Origin: Nostoc sp. LPT
GTDB taxonomy: Bacteria; Cyanobacteriota; Cyanobacteriia; Cyanobacteriales; Nostocaceae
Length of the DNA: 64,000 bases
Reading direction: 5' to 3'
Assembly: GCF_017115165.1 (NCBI RefSeq)
Contig: NZ_JABXKF010000188.1
Location: 1-64,000, forward strand
Of this stretch, positions 36,910 through 48,430 are shown one piece after another. How positions within the stretch are numbered: position 1 is the first letter of the stretch; each line of letters opens with the position of its first letter. The notes under the pieces were generated by a model that saw nothing but the letters and a program-made list of their open reading frames with translations, did no database searches and was not told the origin of the DNA. A program made the position numbers and the translations under genes.

Positions 36910-37647
36910 ATGTCTGAGATTCAAAACAAAGTGGTAATCATCACCGGAGCCAGCAGTGGTTTAGGTGAGGCGACTGCGAAGCGACTTGCTGCTAGTGGAG
37001 CCAAACTGATGCTGGCTGCTCGACGCGAAGATCGGCTCAAAGATTTGGTTGGAGCCATCGCTAAATCAGGAGGAACTGCAACCTATCAAGTAACGGATGT
37101 AGCAGATCGCGCCCAAGTGGAAGCCTTAGCGAAGGAAACTTTGAGTACATACAGCCAGATCGACGTGCTAATCAATAATGCCGGATTGATGCCGCTTTCT
37201 CCCCTCGACCAAGTAAAGGTAGAGGAGTGGGATCGGATGATCGATGTGAACATTAAGGGCGTTCTCTATGGGATTGCTGCCGTGTTGCCGATTATGCGTC
37301 AGCAAAAGTCTGGTCATATCATTAACCTATCGTCCGTGGCTGGACATAAGGTGTTTGCGGGATCGGCCGTCTACTGTGCCACCAAGTACGCAGTGCGGGC
37401 GATCTCTGAAGGGCTGCGGCTAGAGTCAAACGGTGAAATCCGTTCGACTAATATCTCACCAGGAGCCGTTGCCACCGAGCTGGCTAACACGATTACCGAT
37501 AAAGACACAGCAGCGGGAATTAATCAACTTTATGAGATCGCCATTGATGCAGATGCCATTGCTCGTGCGATCGGATATGCCATTGAACAGCCCAGTGATG
37601 TTGATGTGAATGAAATCATCATCCGTCCGACACGTCAAGAACTTTAA
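36910..37647 (+). CDS. Short-chain dehydrogenase/reductase
   Basis: 245 residues, classical SDR. NADP-binding [10 protein letters not shown] near residue 13, NNAG, the catalytic Ser in NLSSVAG and YCATK. ARR after the second strand favours NADP(H). The closest general type is YdfG/serine-dehydrogenase-like oxidoreductases of unknown substrate. The divergent TetR/Rieske pair lies beyond an inserted transposon remnant and may once have been adjacent. Confidence 0.92.
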   Translation: MSEIQNKVVIITGASSGLGEATAKRLAASGAKLMLAARREDRLKDLVGAIAKSGGTATYQVTDVADRAQVEALAKETLSTYSQIDVLINNAGLMPLSPLDQVKVEEWDRMIDVNIKGVLYGIAAVLPIMRQQKSGHIINLSSVAGHKVFAGSAVYCATKYAVRAISEGLRLESNGEIRSTNISPGAVATELANTITDKDTAAGINQLYEIAIDADAIARAIGYAIEQPSDVDVNEIIIRPTRQEL

Positions 37648-37720
37648 ATTTCGGTTTAGGGGCTTGCATTCGGCTCAGATAGCCAGACGATATCTTGAAC
37701 ATAATCGACCTATGAACTAC

Positions 37721-37747
37721 CCATAGTTGGTTTTGCCTGAACTATGG
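37721..37747. repeat. Hairpin overlapping tnpB 3' end
   Basis: CCATAGTT and AACTATGG form a perfect 8-bp stem overlapping the last TnpB codons. In IS200/IS605 elements a subterminal hairpin and the guide RNA scaffold lie at this place. Confidence 0.5.
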
Positions 37748-38401
37748 CTTTCTACATCCCACAGTTCTTTTTTGGTAGAACTTTCTACAGATTTTTGACG
37801 CTTCTTCGCCCCTAGTTGCCGCATACTACCCGCTTTTTTACGAGTGTTTGCGGTAGAGCTAGGCGACTCTACGTCTACGAGGCTCGTTCCAAACCCCGGT
37901 AGAGTTCTCTTTGCCCAATAAAGCATAACTTCGGCAGCAGCAATATCCCTATCCTGAACATAATTACAAACATCACACTCATGCACTCGGATATCGAGTG
38001 TTTTCTTGTGTTGGTGTCCACATTTAGGGCAGGTTTGAGAAGGTTTTACAAGACGGGTTGGAACTTCGATAAATACACCACCGATCTGTTCTATTTTGTA
38101 TTTGATGGTGCTGCGTAGCATTCCAAAACCAACATCAAGAATGGATTTGTTTAGACCCGCTTTTTGCTTCTTCCGTTTGCCTTTTTTAGCTTTACCGGTC
38201 ATGTTTTTGACAACTAGAGTTTCGGTTGCAACGAAGCTATTACCGCTTACAATGTCTGCTGCAACTTGATGTACCCAATTCTGATGCTGATTGGCGACTT
38301 TGCGAGTTAGTCTACTAACCTTTGCAGTGGCTCTTTTATATCTTCTAGAAGCCTTGATTTTTTTGTTTCTATTCTGTGCGCGTTTACGTCTCTTCTCCTT
38401 A

Positions 38402-39314
38402 GAGGATGTCTGAGAAGTTTCTGATAGGTGATTTTGATCACGCAAGTTGCTTAAGCATTAAACGAATCATGGCAATATAAATGAATGTTTCTGTTGTCTC
38501 AGGTAAGATTTCATAATCTTTACTTAATCGTCGGCACCAATTAAACCAACCAAAAGTTCTCTCAACAAGCCAACGTTTAGGTAAAACTACAAAACCTTTC
38601 TGTTCCTCATGGCGTGTCACAACACTCCAGAGCCAGCGATAAACATCAATGACCCAGTGCGTAAAATCCTTTCCACGATATCTTCCATCAACCCAAATTT
38701 TAATCAACCGATTCATGCGATCGCGTACTTGATTAAGTTTAAACAAAACTTGTTTTGCGCCTGCTTGTTCACTTACATTTGCGGCAGTGATTACGACAAC
38801 GAAAAGCTTGCCCAAGGTATCAATAAGTATGTGCCGCTTACGTCCCTTGATCTTCTTCCCTGAGTCATAGCCGACTTCCTTGGACACCATTGTTGCGGTT
38901 TCGACCGATTGACTGTCCATAATTACTTCAGATGGTGATGGTTCTCGGTTTTGGCTAACACGTACCCATAAACGTAAGCGTTCATGAATTTGTTGCCATG
39001 TGCCGTCTTTGCGCCACTGCCGGAAATAATGGTAAACGGTTTTCCAGTTTGGGAAGTCGTGGGGGAGCATACGCCACGCACAACCTGCACACAAGATGTA
39101 AAAGATTGCATTCACTACTGCGGACATGTCAACACTGCGTTTTCTACCACCTTTTTTCGCTGCTGGAATTAGCCCTGATAGCAGTTTCCACTGCTCCGAA
39201 GTCAAGTTACTTGGGTAGGATGGACTCATGGCTCTCGTAACGCTGTCATACTTAAGTATTTTTTCTAATGACAGGATACCGTTACGTGGGCTTTCTTACT
39301 TTTCAGACATCCTC
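38402..39314 (-). mobile_element. IS5-family (IS1031-type) insertion sequence, 913 bp
   Basis: Terminal inverted repeats GAGGATGTCTGAGAAGT (left) and its complement with one mismatch (right) bound the element. TTA is duplicated on both sides (38399-38401 and 39315-39317), the TNA-type 3-bp target duplication typical of the IS1031 group. One transposase gene fills it. It is inserted in a tnpB remnant. Confidence 0.92.
38438..39229 (-). CDS. IS5-family DDE transposase
   Basis: 263 residues and apparently intact. The N-terminal DUF4096-like domain (SEQWKLLSGLIPAAKKGGRK, AVFYILCAGCAWRMLP-like block) precedes the DDE domain: DSQSVETA, GRKRHILIDTLG, IKIWVDGRY and the C-terminal ERTFGWFNWCRRLSKDYE containing the last Glu. 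Normal length and complete ends suggest the element could still move. Confidence 0.92.
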   Translation of the reverse strand: MSPSYPSNLTSEQWKLLSGLIPAAKKGGRKRSVDMSAVVNAIFYILCAGCAWRMLPHDFPNWKTVYHYFRQWRKDGTWQQIHERLRLWVRVSQNREPSPSEVIMDSQSVETATMVSKEVGYDSGKKIKGRKRHILIDTLGKLFVVVITAANVSEQAGAKQVLFKLNQVRDRMNRLIKIWVDGRYRGKDFTHWVIDVYRWLWSVVTRHEEQKGFVVLPKRWLVERTFGWFNWCRRLSKDYEILPETTETFIYIAMIRLMLKQLA

Positions 39315-39495
39315 TTAGAAGCTTTTTTGATTTTCTGCTCGGCATTTCTCAAAAACTTAGGAGCATCAACCTGTTGATGGTTTTCTTCGTCAGTAATTGA
39401 CAATGCTGCTTTACAACCTAAGTCAATGCCAATTGCACCGACTGGTAGAACCTCTGGTTTTAGAACTTGGTCTAACGTCGTCAACCGCTATCCTT

Positions 39496-39525
39496 CCCCA
39501 CCCTGCGAGTACGCTGAGGGTGGGG
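39496..39525. repeat. 9-bp-stem hairpin between tnpB remnant and tetR
   Basis: CCCCACCCT and AGGGTGGGG pair perfectly around a 12-base loop. It marks the point where TnpB similarity stops; it may be an element end or a terminator of tetR. Confidence 0.55.
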
Positions 39526-39584
39526 ACTGCCGCGTGTGGTTCAGGAAATAAAACAATCGCCCTCAAGAAAGCGATCGCTTTTGC

Positions 39585-40397
39585 TCACTTTTGATCGGTC
39601 AGAGATGTCTTCAACATAACCGATCGCTGGGAATTCTCTACTAACTGTTTGCCACATTCCTTACAGCGATAACACTGTTTCCCCCGTCGATACCCGTTTT
39701 TGGATAACTGCTTCGATTGACAGCGGGGACATATCATTACTTTCATTACATTACTCAACTGATTGTCATCCATATATGGCTCTAAATATGAGACCATCAA
39801 GTCCTCAATCTCTTGAGTCAACTGTTTACGGTACTCCTCATCGGGGCTGCGAAGTGCCGCTAGCATAACCGCATTGCTACTATGCACACACACTTCTGCT
39901 AGTAAACTGTAATGTTCCTGCTTCAGTGCGGGATTTCGCTGCTTCAGCATATTCGCCATAAAGTTGATCGCCTCTTGGGTCATGCTTTCATCGATCGACT
40001 GGAAAATTTCGCGTGCCAGAAAAAACTGCACAAACACCACCTGCGATACTGGCTGTTCAAATAGTTTTGCAACAGTCGTTACAAGCGCATGAATCATTTG
40101 ACGGAGTGGCAACTGGACAATTATAGGGATGTCTACCTGTGCCCACATAGCCTTCACCCGCTCAACATGGCGTAACTCCATCGCCTTGAAAATAGCAGCT
40201 TTGTCAGGGAAAAATTGATACAGAGAGCCGATCGCTGTCCCTGCTTTTGCTGCAATCTGATGAGTTGTTGCTGCTTCATAGCCCATTTCATCAAATACAG
40301 CAGCAGCAGCATCTAGGATTTTTTCAACTCGTTCCTTACCTCGCTGCTGTTTGGGTTGGTGGCGCAAGCTACTTGACGAATGTGAATATTTTGTCAT
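39585..40397 (-). CDS. TetR-family regulator with appended zinc-ribbon tail
   Basis: 270 residues. The N-terminal TetR helix-turn-helix (VEKILDAAAAVFDEMGYEAA, AGTAIGSLYQFFPDKAAIFK) and ligand domain extend to about residue 215, the usual end. The last 50 residues add MICPRCQSKQLSKNGYRRGK, then CYRCKECGKQLVE, which is the InsA-type zinc ribbon of IS1-like transposases. The simplest reading is that a transposase 5' fragment was fused in frame to the gene's 3' end. It is divergent from the Rieske gene with a short spacer, so it probably regulates that gene. Confidence 0.85.
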   Translation of the reverse strand: MTKYSHSSSSLRHQPKQQRGKERVEKILDAAAAVFDEMGYEAATTHQIAAKAGTAIGSLYQFFPDKAAIFKAMELRHVERVKAMWAQVDIPIIVQLPLRQMIHALVTTVAKLFEQPVSQVVFVQFFLAREIFQSIDESMTQEAINFMANMLKQRNPALKQEHYSLLAEVCVHSSNAVMLAALRSPDEEYRKQLTQEIEDLMVSYLEPYMDDNQLSNVMKVMICPRCQSKQLSKNGYRRGKQCYRCKECGKQLVENSQRSVMLKTSLTDQK

Positions 40398-40449
40398 ATT
40401 TTAGAAATGCGACAAATCTTTCACAATTTTATCTTTAGTGGAGAATCCT

Positions 40450-41442
40450 ATGCAATCTATGCTTCCTGGAGCGCCTTGGTTATTAGCGCACAAGTCTATG
40501 CTGACAGTGAATCAACCTCGAAAAATTTCTTTATATGGTGCTGACTATGTGATGTGGAAGGATACTGTTGGAGACATCCATGCTTTACCCAACGCTTGCC
40601 CCCATCTGGGAGCGATGCTATCAGAAGGATGGTGCGAAGCCCAAAGCGGTCGGACAAGTGCTATAGTCTGTCCGTTTCATGCCCTGAAGTTTGATGGTGA
40701 GGGCTGCACTGTGTTGCCCGGATCGAGCAAGAAAACATTACCTCAACTGAAACCTTTAGAACTAAAAATTCAAGGTGATTTCGTCTGGTCTTATGGGGAA
40801 TACGAGCCAAAAATATCCATTCCTACTGTGCTGAATGAAATTGCAAACACCTACTACTTTGTTGGGCATACCGCAGATCGAAGTATTGAGACAGACTTAC
40901 TAAGTATGCTGCTGAATATGCACGACTACAATCATCAAAACGGCACTCATCGGGACTTATTTCGGATTACTGAGGTGGAATTTCATCAATTCATTGATAA
41001 TGGGCATCACTCCCATGCGTTTTATGATATGCCCACGACCCCTTACAGTTTAGTGGAAAAGCTCAGAAAACCGGATTTATTTCTGCTACCCAACACTATT
41101 AAGGCCCATCTGGAAAATCATTTCCCATCCCTGGTGATTTTTCATGGAGAAATGCCGTTGGGTAAAGCGGCGCAGTGTCACATTTTTGTGCCAGAAACGG
41201 AGAATCGGACACGAACTTACATTTTGCTATTCGGTCAAGCCAAGCATCCTGCTTTTAAGGTTTTTGGCAACACTTATCTCAAGTTTGGCAAGGTCATAGT
41301 GGATCAAGATACTGATATTCTTGGAAAAATTTATCCAGATACACCTCAGAAAATTAAACTCAACAATGAAATAGGTATGGATTGGGTACGACGTAATTTT
41401 GAAAGCTTCCCTAATGTAGTTTCACCTAATCTTTCAAAGTAA
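40450..41442 (+). CDS. Rieske [2Fe-2S] oxygenase alpha-subunit-like protein
   Basis: About 330 residues. The Rieske cluster motif is complete: CPHLG (Cys-x-His) and CPFHALKFDG (Cys-x-x-His). The mononuclear-iron region appears as LNMHDYNHQNGTH. Such proteins hydroxylate or demethylate aromatic or lipid-like substrates with electrons from a reductase. I choose the ATG at 40450 because GGAG (40440-40443) lies before it; a GTG at 40438 would contain the ribosome-binding site. The divergent TetR is the probable regulator; the substrate is unknown and no reductase gene is adjacent. Confidence 0.87.
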   Translation: MQSMLPGAPWLLAHKSMLTVNQPRKISLYGADYVMWKDTVGDIHALPNACPHLGAMLSEGWCEAQSGRTSAIVCPFHALKFDGEGCTVLPGSSKKTLPQLKPLELKIQGDFVWSYGEYEPKISIPTVLNEIANTYYFVGHTADRSIETDLLSMLLNMHDYNHQNGTHRDLFRITEVEFHQFIDNGHHSHAFYDMPTTPYSLVEKLRKPDLFLLPNTIKAHLENHFPSLVIFHGEMPLGKAAQCHIFVPETENRTRTYILLFGQAKHPAFKVFGNTYLKFGKVIVDQDTDILGKIYPDTPQKIKLNNEIGMDWVRRNFESFPNVVSPNLSK

Positions 41443-42053
41443 ATTTCGAGAATATTTTCCGATGTTGCTACTTTACCTATAAATGCCTGAATGTAGTTGG
41501 CGATCGCATTTAAGCAGTCAGCCAAAGCTATCCGTAGTGGCTCGTAAGGTCTAAAAGGCCACATTACTAAGGAAAGTAGCATCGCTCATTCACCTGCAAT
41601 TAGACATAGCAGCGATCGCATGAGGCTGTGATTGGATCGGAAATCTGAGGAAATTACTTCGATTCAGCTGAATTTTTTTGTTAATAAAATAAAATTTTTA
41701 TCTGAATTATCTTAATATTTTGATATATTCAGATTTATTCTAATTGATAGTGGGTATTGCTTATTTGCAATCTCAGGGTATTGACCCGAATAACTTGCCC
41801 CCGTTTGAGTAGCTACCGTGTATACACAAGTCGAGTTGGGAATCAAATAGACAGAAAAGAACGGAAAATTATTTTTAAAATCCTTGATTTTCCGTTATCT
41901 CTATATGAATAATCTGACATTATTGATAATTAACTAGATTAATATCATGTCCGGTTAAACACTTATAATATCTGTAGGTTGGGTTGAGGAACGAAACCCA
42001 ACACTGGATTCTTTCAGGAAATATTATATAGCATTCCACGCTTTTACCTGATT
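41443..42053. other. Intergenic stretch with partial repeat
   Basis: About 610 bp between convergent Rieske and ligA genes. A half copy of the TGTAGGTTGGGTT element lies at 41973-42005. No gene supported. Confidence 0.6.
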
Positions 42054-44129
<2,076 letters not shown>

Positions 44130-44348
44130 TCATACATTTGTACTATACAAAATTTTTTTTGGCTTTTGAGCTATATCCAAAGCTAAATAAGTTTTACCAA
44201 ATCTTCCGCTACTCAGTACTTGAATAGGGCGATGTGTCGCAAACTTCAGTAGTGCGCTTCCCCTGAGTACTAAGTATAATTCCACTGGTAAAAAATGTAG
44301 AGCGATCGCGAGTAAATGAAGTAGGGGAACAGCCGTGCATCCAATCAA
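44130..44348 (-). pseudogene. Possible Ser/Thr kinase N-terminal fragment
   Basis: A 72-codon frame whose second half reads HRPIQVLSSGRFGKTYLALD, close to the YRPIQVLGSGGFGKTYLAED start of cyanobacterial Ser/Thr kinase domains (glycine loop, with one glycine changed to Arg). Nothing downstream continues the kinase. The first 35 residues are unrelated. Probably a decayed fragment; similarity could also be chance. Confidence 0.4.
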
Positions 44349-44467
44349 GCTAGCTATTGTTGTCTTACTTTAGACATTGGCAAGTGTCGTCAAAGATGTA
44401 TGACATGGCAGCTTTGTATTATGATTTATATTACAAAGAATACATAACAAAATCATTGCCATTACAA

Positions 44468-44914
44468 ATGAAAGAAGAAATCCTAACGTTCACCGTTGAG
44501 CATTTGGATGAATGCGCCAATTTAGCCGTTGAAGTATTCAATGGTGAGCTTCCCAATCAGCATTGGACACGAGAAACCGCTCGAGTAAGGTTACAAGAAA
44601 TCTTTAACACATCCGGATTCGTCGGACTTGTATGCAGAAGTTGGGAGATGCAGGGATTTGTTGTTGGCATTTGTGAGCAATGGGAAAATACTCTTCGCTT
44701 CGAGTTGAAAACAATTTGTGTCCGATCTGATAGACAAGGTCACGGAATAGGGACAAACCTACTTCAGCAACTAGTCAATACACTTAAATCAATGAACGTT
44801 AACTCGATTTACCTTCTCACCTCAAAAGATGGGTTGGCTGAGGCTTTTTACACAAAGAATGGCTTCCAAAGAAGTCCACGGATGATATTTATGTCACATC
44901 AACTTATTCAATAG
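44468..44914 (+). CDS. GNAT-family N-acetyltransferase
   Basis: About 148 residues from the ATG at 44468. Acetyl-CoA-binding motif A is RQGHGIGTNLLQQL and motif B contains LAEAFYTKNGF. The upstream frame is open from a TTG at 44357 but that part has no similarity, so I start at MKEEILTFTVEHLDECANLA. The substrate is unknown; general resemblance is to aminoglycoside- or small-molecule N-acetyltransferases. Confidence 0.8.
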   Translation: MKEEILTFTVEHLDECANLAVEVFNGELPNQHWTRETARVRLQEIFNTSGFVGLVCRSWEMQGFVVGICEQWENTLRFELKTICVRSDRQGHGIGTNLLQQLVNTLKSMNVNSIYLLTSKDGLAEAFYTKNGFQRSPRMIFMSHQLIQ

Positions 44915-45045
44915 TCGTTAATTTATACAAACTAGAAAAGTTGTAAATAAAGCGTTTTAACTGTTTCTGTTACAAAAATTTACAACGTATCCCATTTTGC
45001 ACGTATCCCGGCTGTACCCCAAGTAGGGGTACAATATGTTGCATA

Positions 45046-45239
45046 GGTGTCAACTTAACGTGAAAGCCAGCCTATAACCAGCTTTTAGATATTGTCTCGT
45101 TCCCAATCGGAGACTGGGAATGCCGTCCTAGAGGCTCTGCCGCCTGCCGCCAGCAAGGGAGGCGGAGCTACTAGGAGCAGCATTTCCAGCCAGAGGCTGG
45201 AAACGAGGTTTTAAAGGAGTTTCAGCTTAAGTTGACACC
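45046..45239. mobile_element. MITE-like element, 194 bp with 20-bp terminal inverted repeats
   Basis: Left end GGTGTCAACTTAACGTGAAA and right end (reverse complement GGTGTCAACTTAAGCTGAAA) differ at two positions. The interior holds further nested hairpins: TTCCCA/TGGGAA, a GCCGCC/GGCGG stem, and TTTCCAGCC/GGCTGGAAA. No transposase is inside and no clear target duplication was seen. It looks like a non-autonomous element carrying cyanobacterial REP-like sequence. Confidence 0.7.
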
Positions 45240-45325
45240 AATGAATATGTTGTGCCCCTACGATTATCTGTAGCTTATCTTGCCGTAGCCTCTGGTAGAG
45301 AAGTTCCAATCTGCTGTAAAAAAAT

Positions 45326-45354
45326 GTAGAGACGTAGCAGTGCTACGTCTCTAC
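45326..45354. repeat. 29-nt perfect palindromic repeat
   Basis: GTAGAGACGTAGCA, one central base, then its exact complement TGCTACGTCTCTAC. A related palindrome with compensating changes lies at 59100-59128. Confidence 0.85.
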
Positions 45355-45468
45355 AAGGGTTATGAATAACGAATATTTAATTTCACCAGAGTCTATTAGA
45401 CAACTGGGTTGAGTAGCTGTCAATAAACAAAATTATGTCTAGGGTAGGGCAGCACCCACCCCAAATTG

Positions 45469-47760
45469 TTATCCAATTACCTCAGCAGTCTTCTTCTTAT
45501 CCAACTTGAGAATCAACACACCCAAAGGTGGTAAACATAAATCCAGTGAATAAGGATGACTGTGCAAAGACCACTCATCCGTCCATTTACCACCTAAATT
45601 GCCCATATTACTGCCGCCATACTGACGAGCATCACTATTAAACAACTCAGTATAAAATCCCTTTTGCGGTACACCGATACGGTAGTGAGAATGGGGTTGT
45701 GGTGTAAAATTGCAAACGACGATCGCGAAATCATCAGAATCCTTGTCACGACGCATGAAGGCAACTACACTATGGCGGTTATCGCTACAGTCAATCCACT
45801 CAAACCCTGCTTGGGCAAAATCCTGGGTATACAAAACTGGTTCAGAACGGTAAAGATAATTCAAATCGTGGAAAAACGTTTTTAACTGTTGGTGGGCTTC
45901 ATGTTGCAATAAATGCCACTCCAAATCTGTCCAATCATTCCACTCACTCCATTGCCCAAACTCCATGCTCATAAACATGGTTTTCTTGCCTGGGTGAGCA
46001 AACATATAGGTAAATAAACAACGCACATTAGCTAACTTTTGCCATGTATCTCCCGGCATTTTGCCGATGATATTGCTCTTGCCATGCACGACTTCATCGT
46101 GAGACAGGGCCAGCATGAAGTTCTCAGTGTGGTTGTACCACATACTAAAGGTGATATTGTTTTGGTGGAACTGGCGGAACCAAGGGTCCATGCTGAAGTA
46201 ATCCAGCATATCGTGCATCCAGCCCATATCCCACTTCAAGTTAAAGCCCAGTCCGCCTGTATAGGTAGGCCAAGATACCATTGGCCAGGAAGTGGATTCT
46301 TCCGCAATTGAAAGAACACCGGGGAAATAGCTAAAGATAATGTTATTTACCTGACGCAGAAAATCTGCTGCTTCTAGGTTTTCTCTGCCGCCGTACTGGT
46401 TGGGCAGCCATTCTCCTGGTTCGCGGCAATAGTCGTTATAGAGCATCGAGGCAACAGCATCGACACGAACCCCGTCAATGTGGTATTTGTCAAACCAGAA
46501 GAGAGCATTTGCTGCTAAGAAATTACTAACTTCATGGCGACCGTAATTGAATACCAAAGTACCCCATCCTTTATGTTCGCCTTTGCGGGGGTCAGCGTGT
46601 TCGTATAAATGGCTACCATCAAAGAAAGCTAAACCATGCCCATCTTTGGGAAAGTGACCAGGAACCCAATCTACAATTACCCCTATATCATTTTCGTGAC
46701 ATTTGTCAATAAAATACATCAAATCTTCGGGTCTGCCAAAACGCGAGGTAGGGGCATAGTAACCAGTTACTTGATAACCCCAAGAACCATCAAAGGGATG
46801 CTCCGCAATTGGCAGCATTTCTATGTGGGTGTATCCTAATTCTTTGACATAGGGAATGAGTCGGTCAGCTAGTTCTCGGTAGGTAAGGAAGCGTGCGCCC
46901 GGCTTTAGTCCAGAAACGACAACTACTGGTTCAGTTTCACCATTGGGAAGTTTAGCTGGTTCTGCACTCGAAGCGTGTAACCAAGAGCCTAAATGCACTT
47001 CGTAAACTGAAACTGGCTGAGTTAGGGGGTCAATATGACGCCGCTTTTCCATCCAGTTTTCATCACTCCAACTATAAACATCTAAATCAGTGACAATAGA
47101 TGCCGTTTTCGGGCGAAGTTCTTGCTGGAAACCGTAGGGATCGGATTTTTCGTAAATGTGTCCTTCAAAATTTTTGATTTCGTATTTGTAATGCTCTCCC
47201 ACACCGATTTCAGGAATAAATAATTCCCAAATTCCGGTGGGGCCTTTACGCATCTGATGTTTACGCCCATCCCAGAGGTTGAAATCTCCCAGCAATGAAA
47301 CATTACGAGCGTTGGGTGCCCAAACGGCAAAATAAACGCCCTTAACGCCGCCTATTTCCGTGGGGTGCGCTCCCAGTTTTTCATATATCCGGTGATGGTT
47401 GCCTTCACTAAACAAATGCAAGTCAAAGTCTGTCAAGCGGGGAGAACGGAAAGCGTAAGGGTCATAGATGACACGCTCATGTTCTCCTTCTTTAATCCGT
47501 AACTGGTAGTTTGCAAGTTCGGCAGTTTCAATGGTGCATTCAAAAAAGTGAGGATGATGCACCGTTTGCATTGGGTATTCTTTACGTTGTTCAGGAAGAA
47601 CAACCCATGCTGCACTTGCATTTGGTAGGTAGGCCCGCACAGCCCAGACAGTTTTGCCGTCTTGCTCTATGGGATGAGAGCCTAATATTTCAAAGGGATC
47701 GTTATGCTGATTCCAAACGATGCTGTTAACCTGTTCAGGGGCGATCGTGGTCATGGACAT
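45469..47760 (-). CDS. glgB: 1,4-alpha-glucan branching enzyme
   Basis: 763 residues, full length. It introduces alpha-1,6 branches in glycogen. Two N-terminal carbohydrate-binding domains (DPFEILGSHPIE and GVYFAVWAPNARNVSLLGDF) precede the GH13 barrel with VRVDAVASMLY (catalytic Asp) and SIAEESTSWP (catalytic Glu), then ALSHDEVVHGK. It stands alone; glycogen synthase genes are not near. An extra ATG two codons in is a possible start. Confidence 0.97.
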   Translation of the reverse strand: MSMTTIAPEQVNSIVWNQHNDPFEILGSHPIEQDGKTVWAVRAYLPNASAAWVVLPEQRKEYPMQTVHHPHFFECTIETAELANYQLRIKEGEHERVIYDPYAFRSPRLTDFDLHLFSEGNHHRIYEKLGAHPTEIGGVKGVYFAVWAPNARNVSLLGDFNLWDGRKHQMRKGPTGIWELFIPEIGVGEHYKYEIKNFEGHIYEKSDPYGFQQELRPKTASIVTDLDVYSWSDENWMEKRRHIDPLTQPVSVYEVHLGSWLHASSAEPAKLPNGETEPVVVVSGLKPGARFLTYRELADRLIPYVKELGYTHIEMLPIAEHPFDGSWGYQVTGYYAPTSRFGRPEDLMYFIDKCHENDIGVIVDWVPGHFPKDGHGLAFFDGSHLYEHADPRKGEHKGWGTLVFNYGRHEVSNFLAANALFWFDKYHIDGVRVDAVASMLYNDYCREPGEWLPNQYGGRENLEAADFLRQVNNIIFSYFPGVLSIAEESTSWPMVSWPTYTGGLGFNLKWDMGWMHDMLDYFSMDPWFRQFHQNNITFSMWYNHTENFMLALSHDEVVHGKSNIIGKMPGDTWQKLANVRCLFTYMFAHPGKKTMFMSMEFGQWSEWNDWTDLEWHLLQHEAHQQLKTFFHDLNYLYRSEPVLYTQDFAQAGFEWIDCSDNRHSVVAFMRRDKDSDDFAIVVCNFTPQPHSHYRIGVPQKGFYTELFNSDARQYGGSNMGNLGGKWTDEWSLHSHPYSLDLCLPPLGVLILKLDKKKTAEVIG

Positions 47761-48034
47761 GAAGCTACCTAAGTGAAATAACGTGATTGACTAAATCTAC
47801 TTTTGTAATATCTATATATATTCTTTACATTTATTTGCAATTTTGTCGCCACCGTTATCCTACATCAGAATGGGGTATTGGGCATGAGGCATTGGGCAAA
47901 ACAGTGCTGAGTGCTGAGTGCTGAGTTAAGAGTTATTCTCCCCTCTGCCCCACTCAGCACTCAAAACTCGGAACTCAGCACTCTTGAAGGGCATGGGGCA
48001 TTGGGCAGAGGATGAATGACTAATGACTAATTTA
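47761..48034. other. Intergenic stretch with inverted heptamer repeats
   Basis: TGAGTGC heptamers at about 47907-47925 face CACTCAG / ACTCAGCACTC at about 47950-47985, so the transcript could fold into a long hairpin. Confidence 0.65.
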
Positions 48035-48367
48035 TCAAAAATTTAAAAATGGGAAAAACTGCAATAGTGTTTTACGTAAGCGAAGCAAGAAAATCTGTTC
48101 TCGAATTTTGGGGTCTAGTTTTGGTGGCGGGACTTCTTGTAGCTGGGCTTGCAATTGGATATACTCGGCAGCTGTTAGGAATCTTCCATCAATAGGCGAT
48201 CGCGCTTCTATAATAATCTTTGTCCGTAATATTTCTTCTGGTGTATCCTCTGGTGGCGGTAATGCTATTGCTGCCGATTTCCAATAGCTACTTAAGACAA
48301 TCGAAGTTACAGTAATTACAATTAAGCTCAGTAATTTTATAGGTTTTCTCGTTTTAACTTTCCTCAT
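48035..48367 (-). CDS. Exported hypothetical protein
   Basis: About 110 residues. From MRKVKTRKPIKLLSLIVITV the N-terminus is a basic region plus one hydrophobic segment, probably a signal peptide, ending near AAIALPPP. The mature part contains EEILRTKIIIEARSPIDG and a C-terminal IFLLRLRKTLLQFFPFL that may be membrane-active or amphipathic. I do not recognise a function. The frame is open to 48430, but the added residues look non-native. Confidence 0.6.
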   Translation of the reverse strand: MRKVKTRKPIKLLSLIVITVTSIVLSSYWKSAAIALPPPEDTPEEILRTKIIIEARSPIDGRFLTAAEYIQLQAQLQEVPPPKLDPKIREQIFLLRLRKTLLQFFPFLNF

Positions 48368-48430
48368 CTCCCGAACTACGTTCACAACGCAGGATGAAAA
48401 TCTGTTTTTCTCGTGCCCAAATTTTCCCAA

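Larger units (their letters stand above)
37717..39484 (-). pseudogene. tnpB: TnpB (IS200/IS605-type) remnant, 5'-truncated and IS-interrupted
   Basis: Removing the inserted IS (38402-39314 plus one TTA target copy) joins AEQKIKKAS to KEKRRKRAQNRNKK in frame. RuvC-like landmarks survive: GIDLG (first Asp), ATETLVVKNM (Glu), the zinc finger with CPKCGH and CDVC, and QDRDIAAAEV (last Asp). The N-terminal bridge-helix and WED-like part (roughly 180 residues) is missing: the frame opens only at MTTLDQVLKPEVLP and the sequence upstream is unrelated. No tnpA accompanies it. The copy cannot make an active nuclease. Confidence 0.85.
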
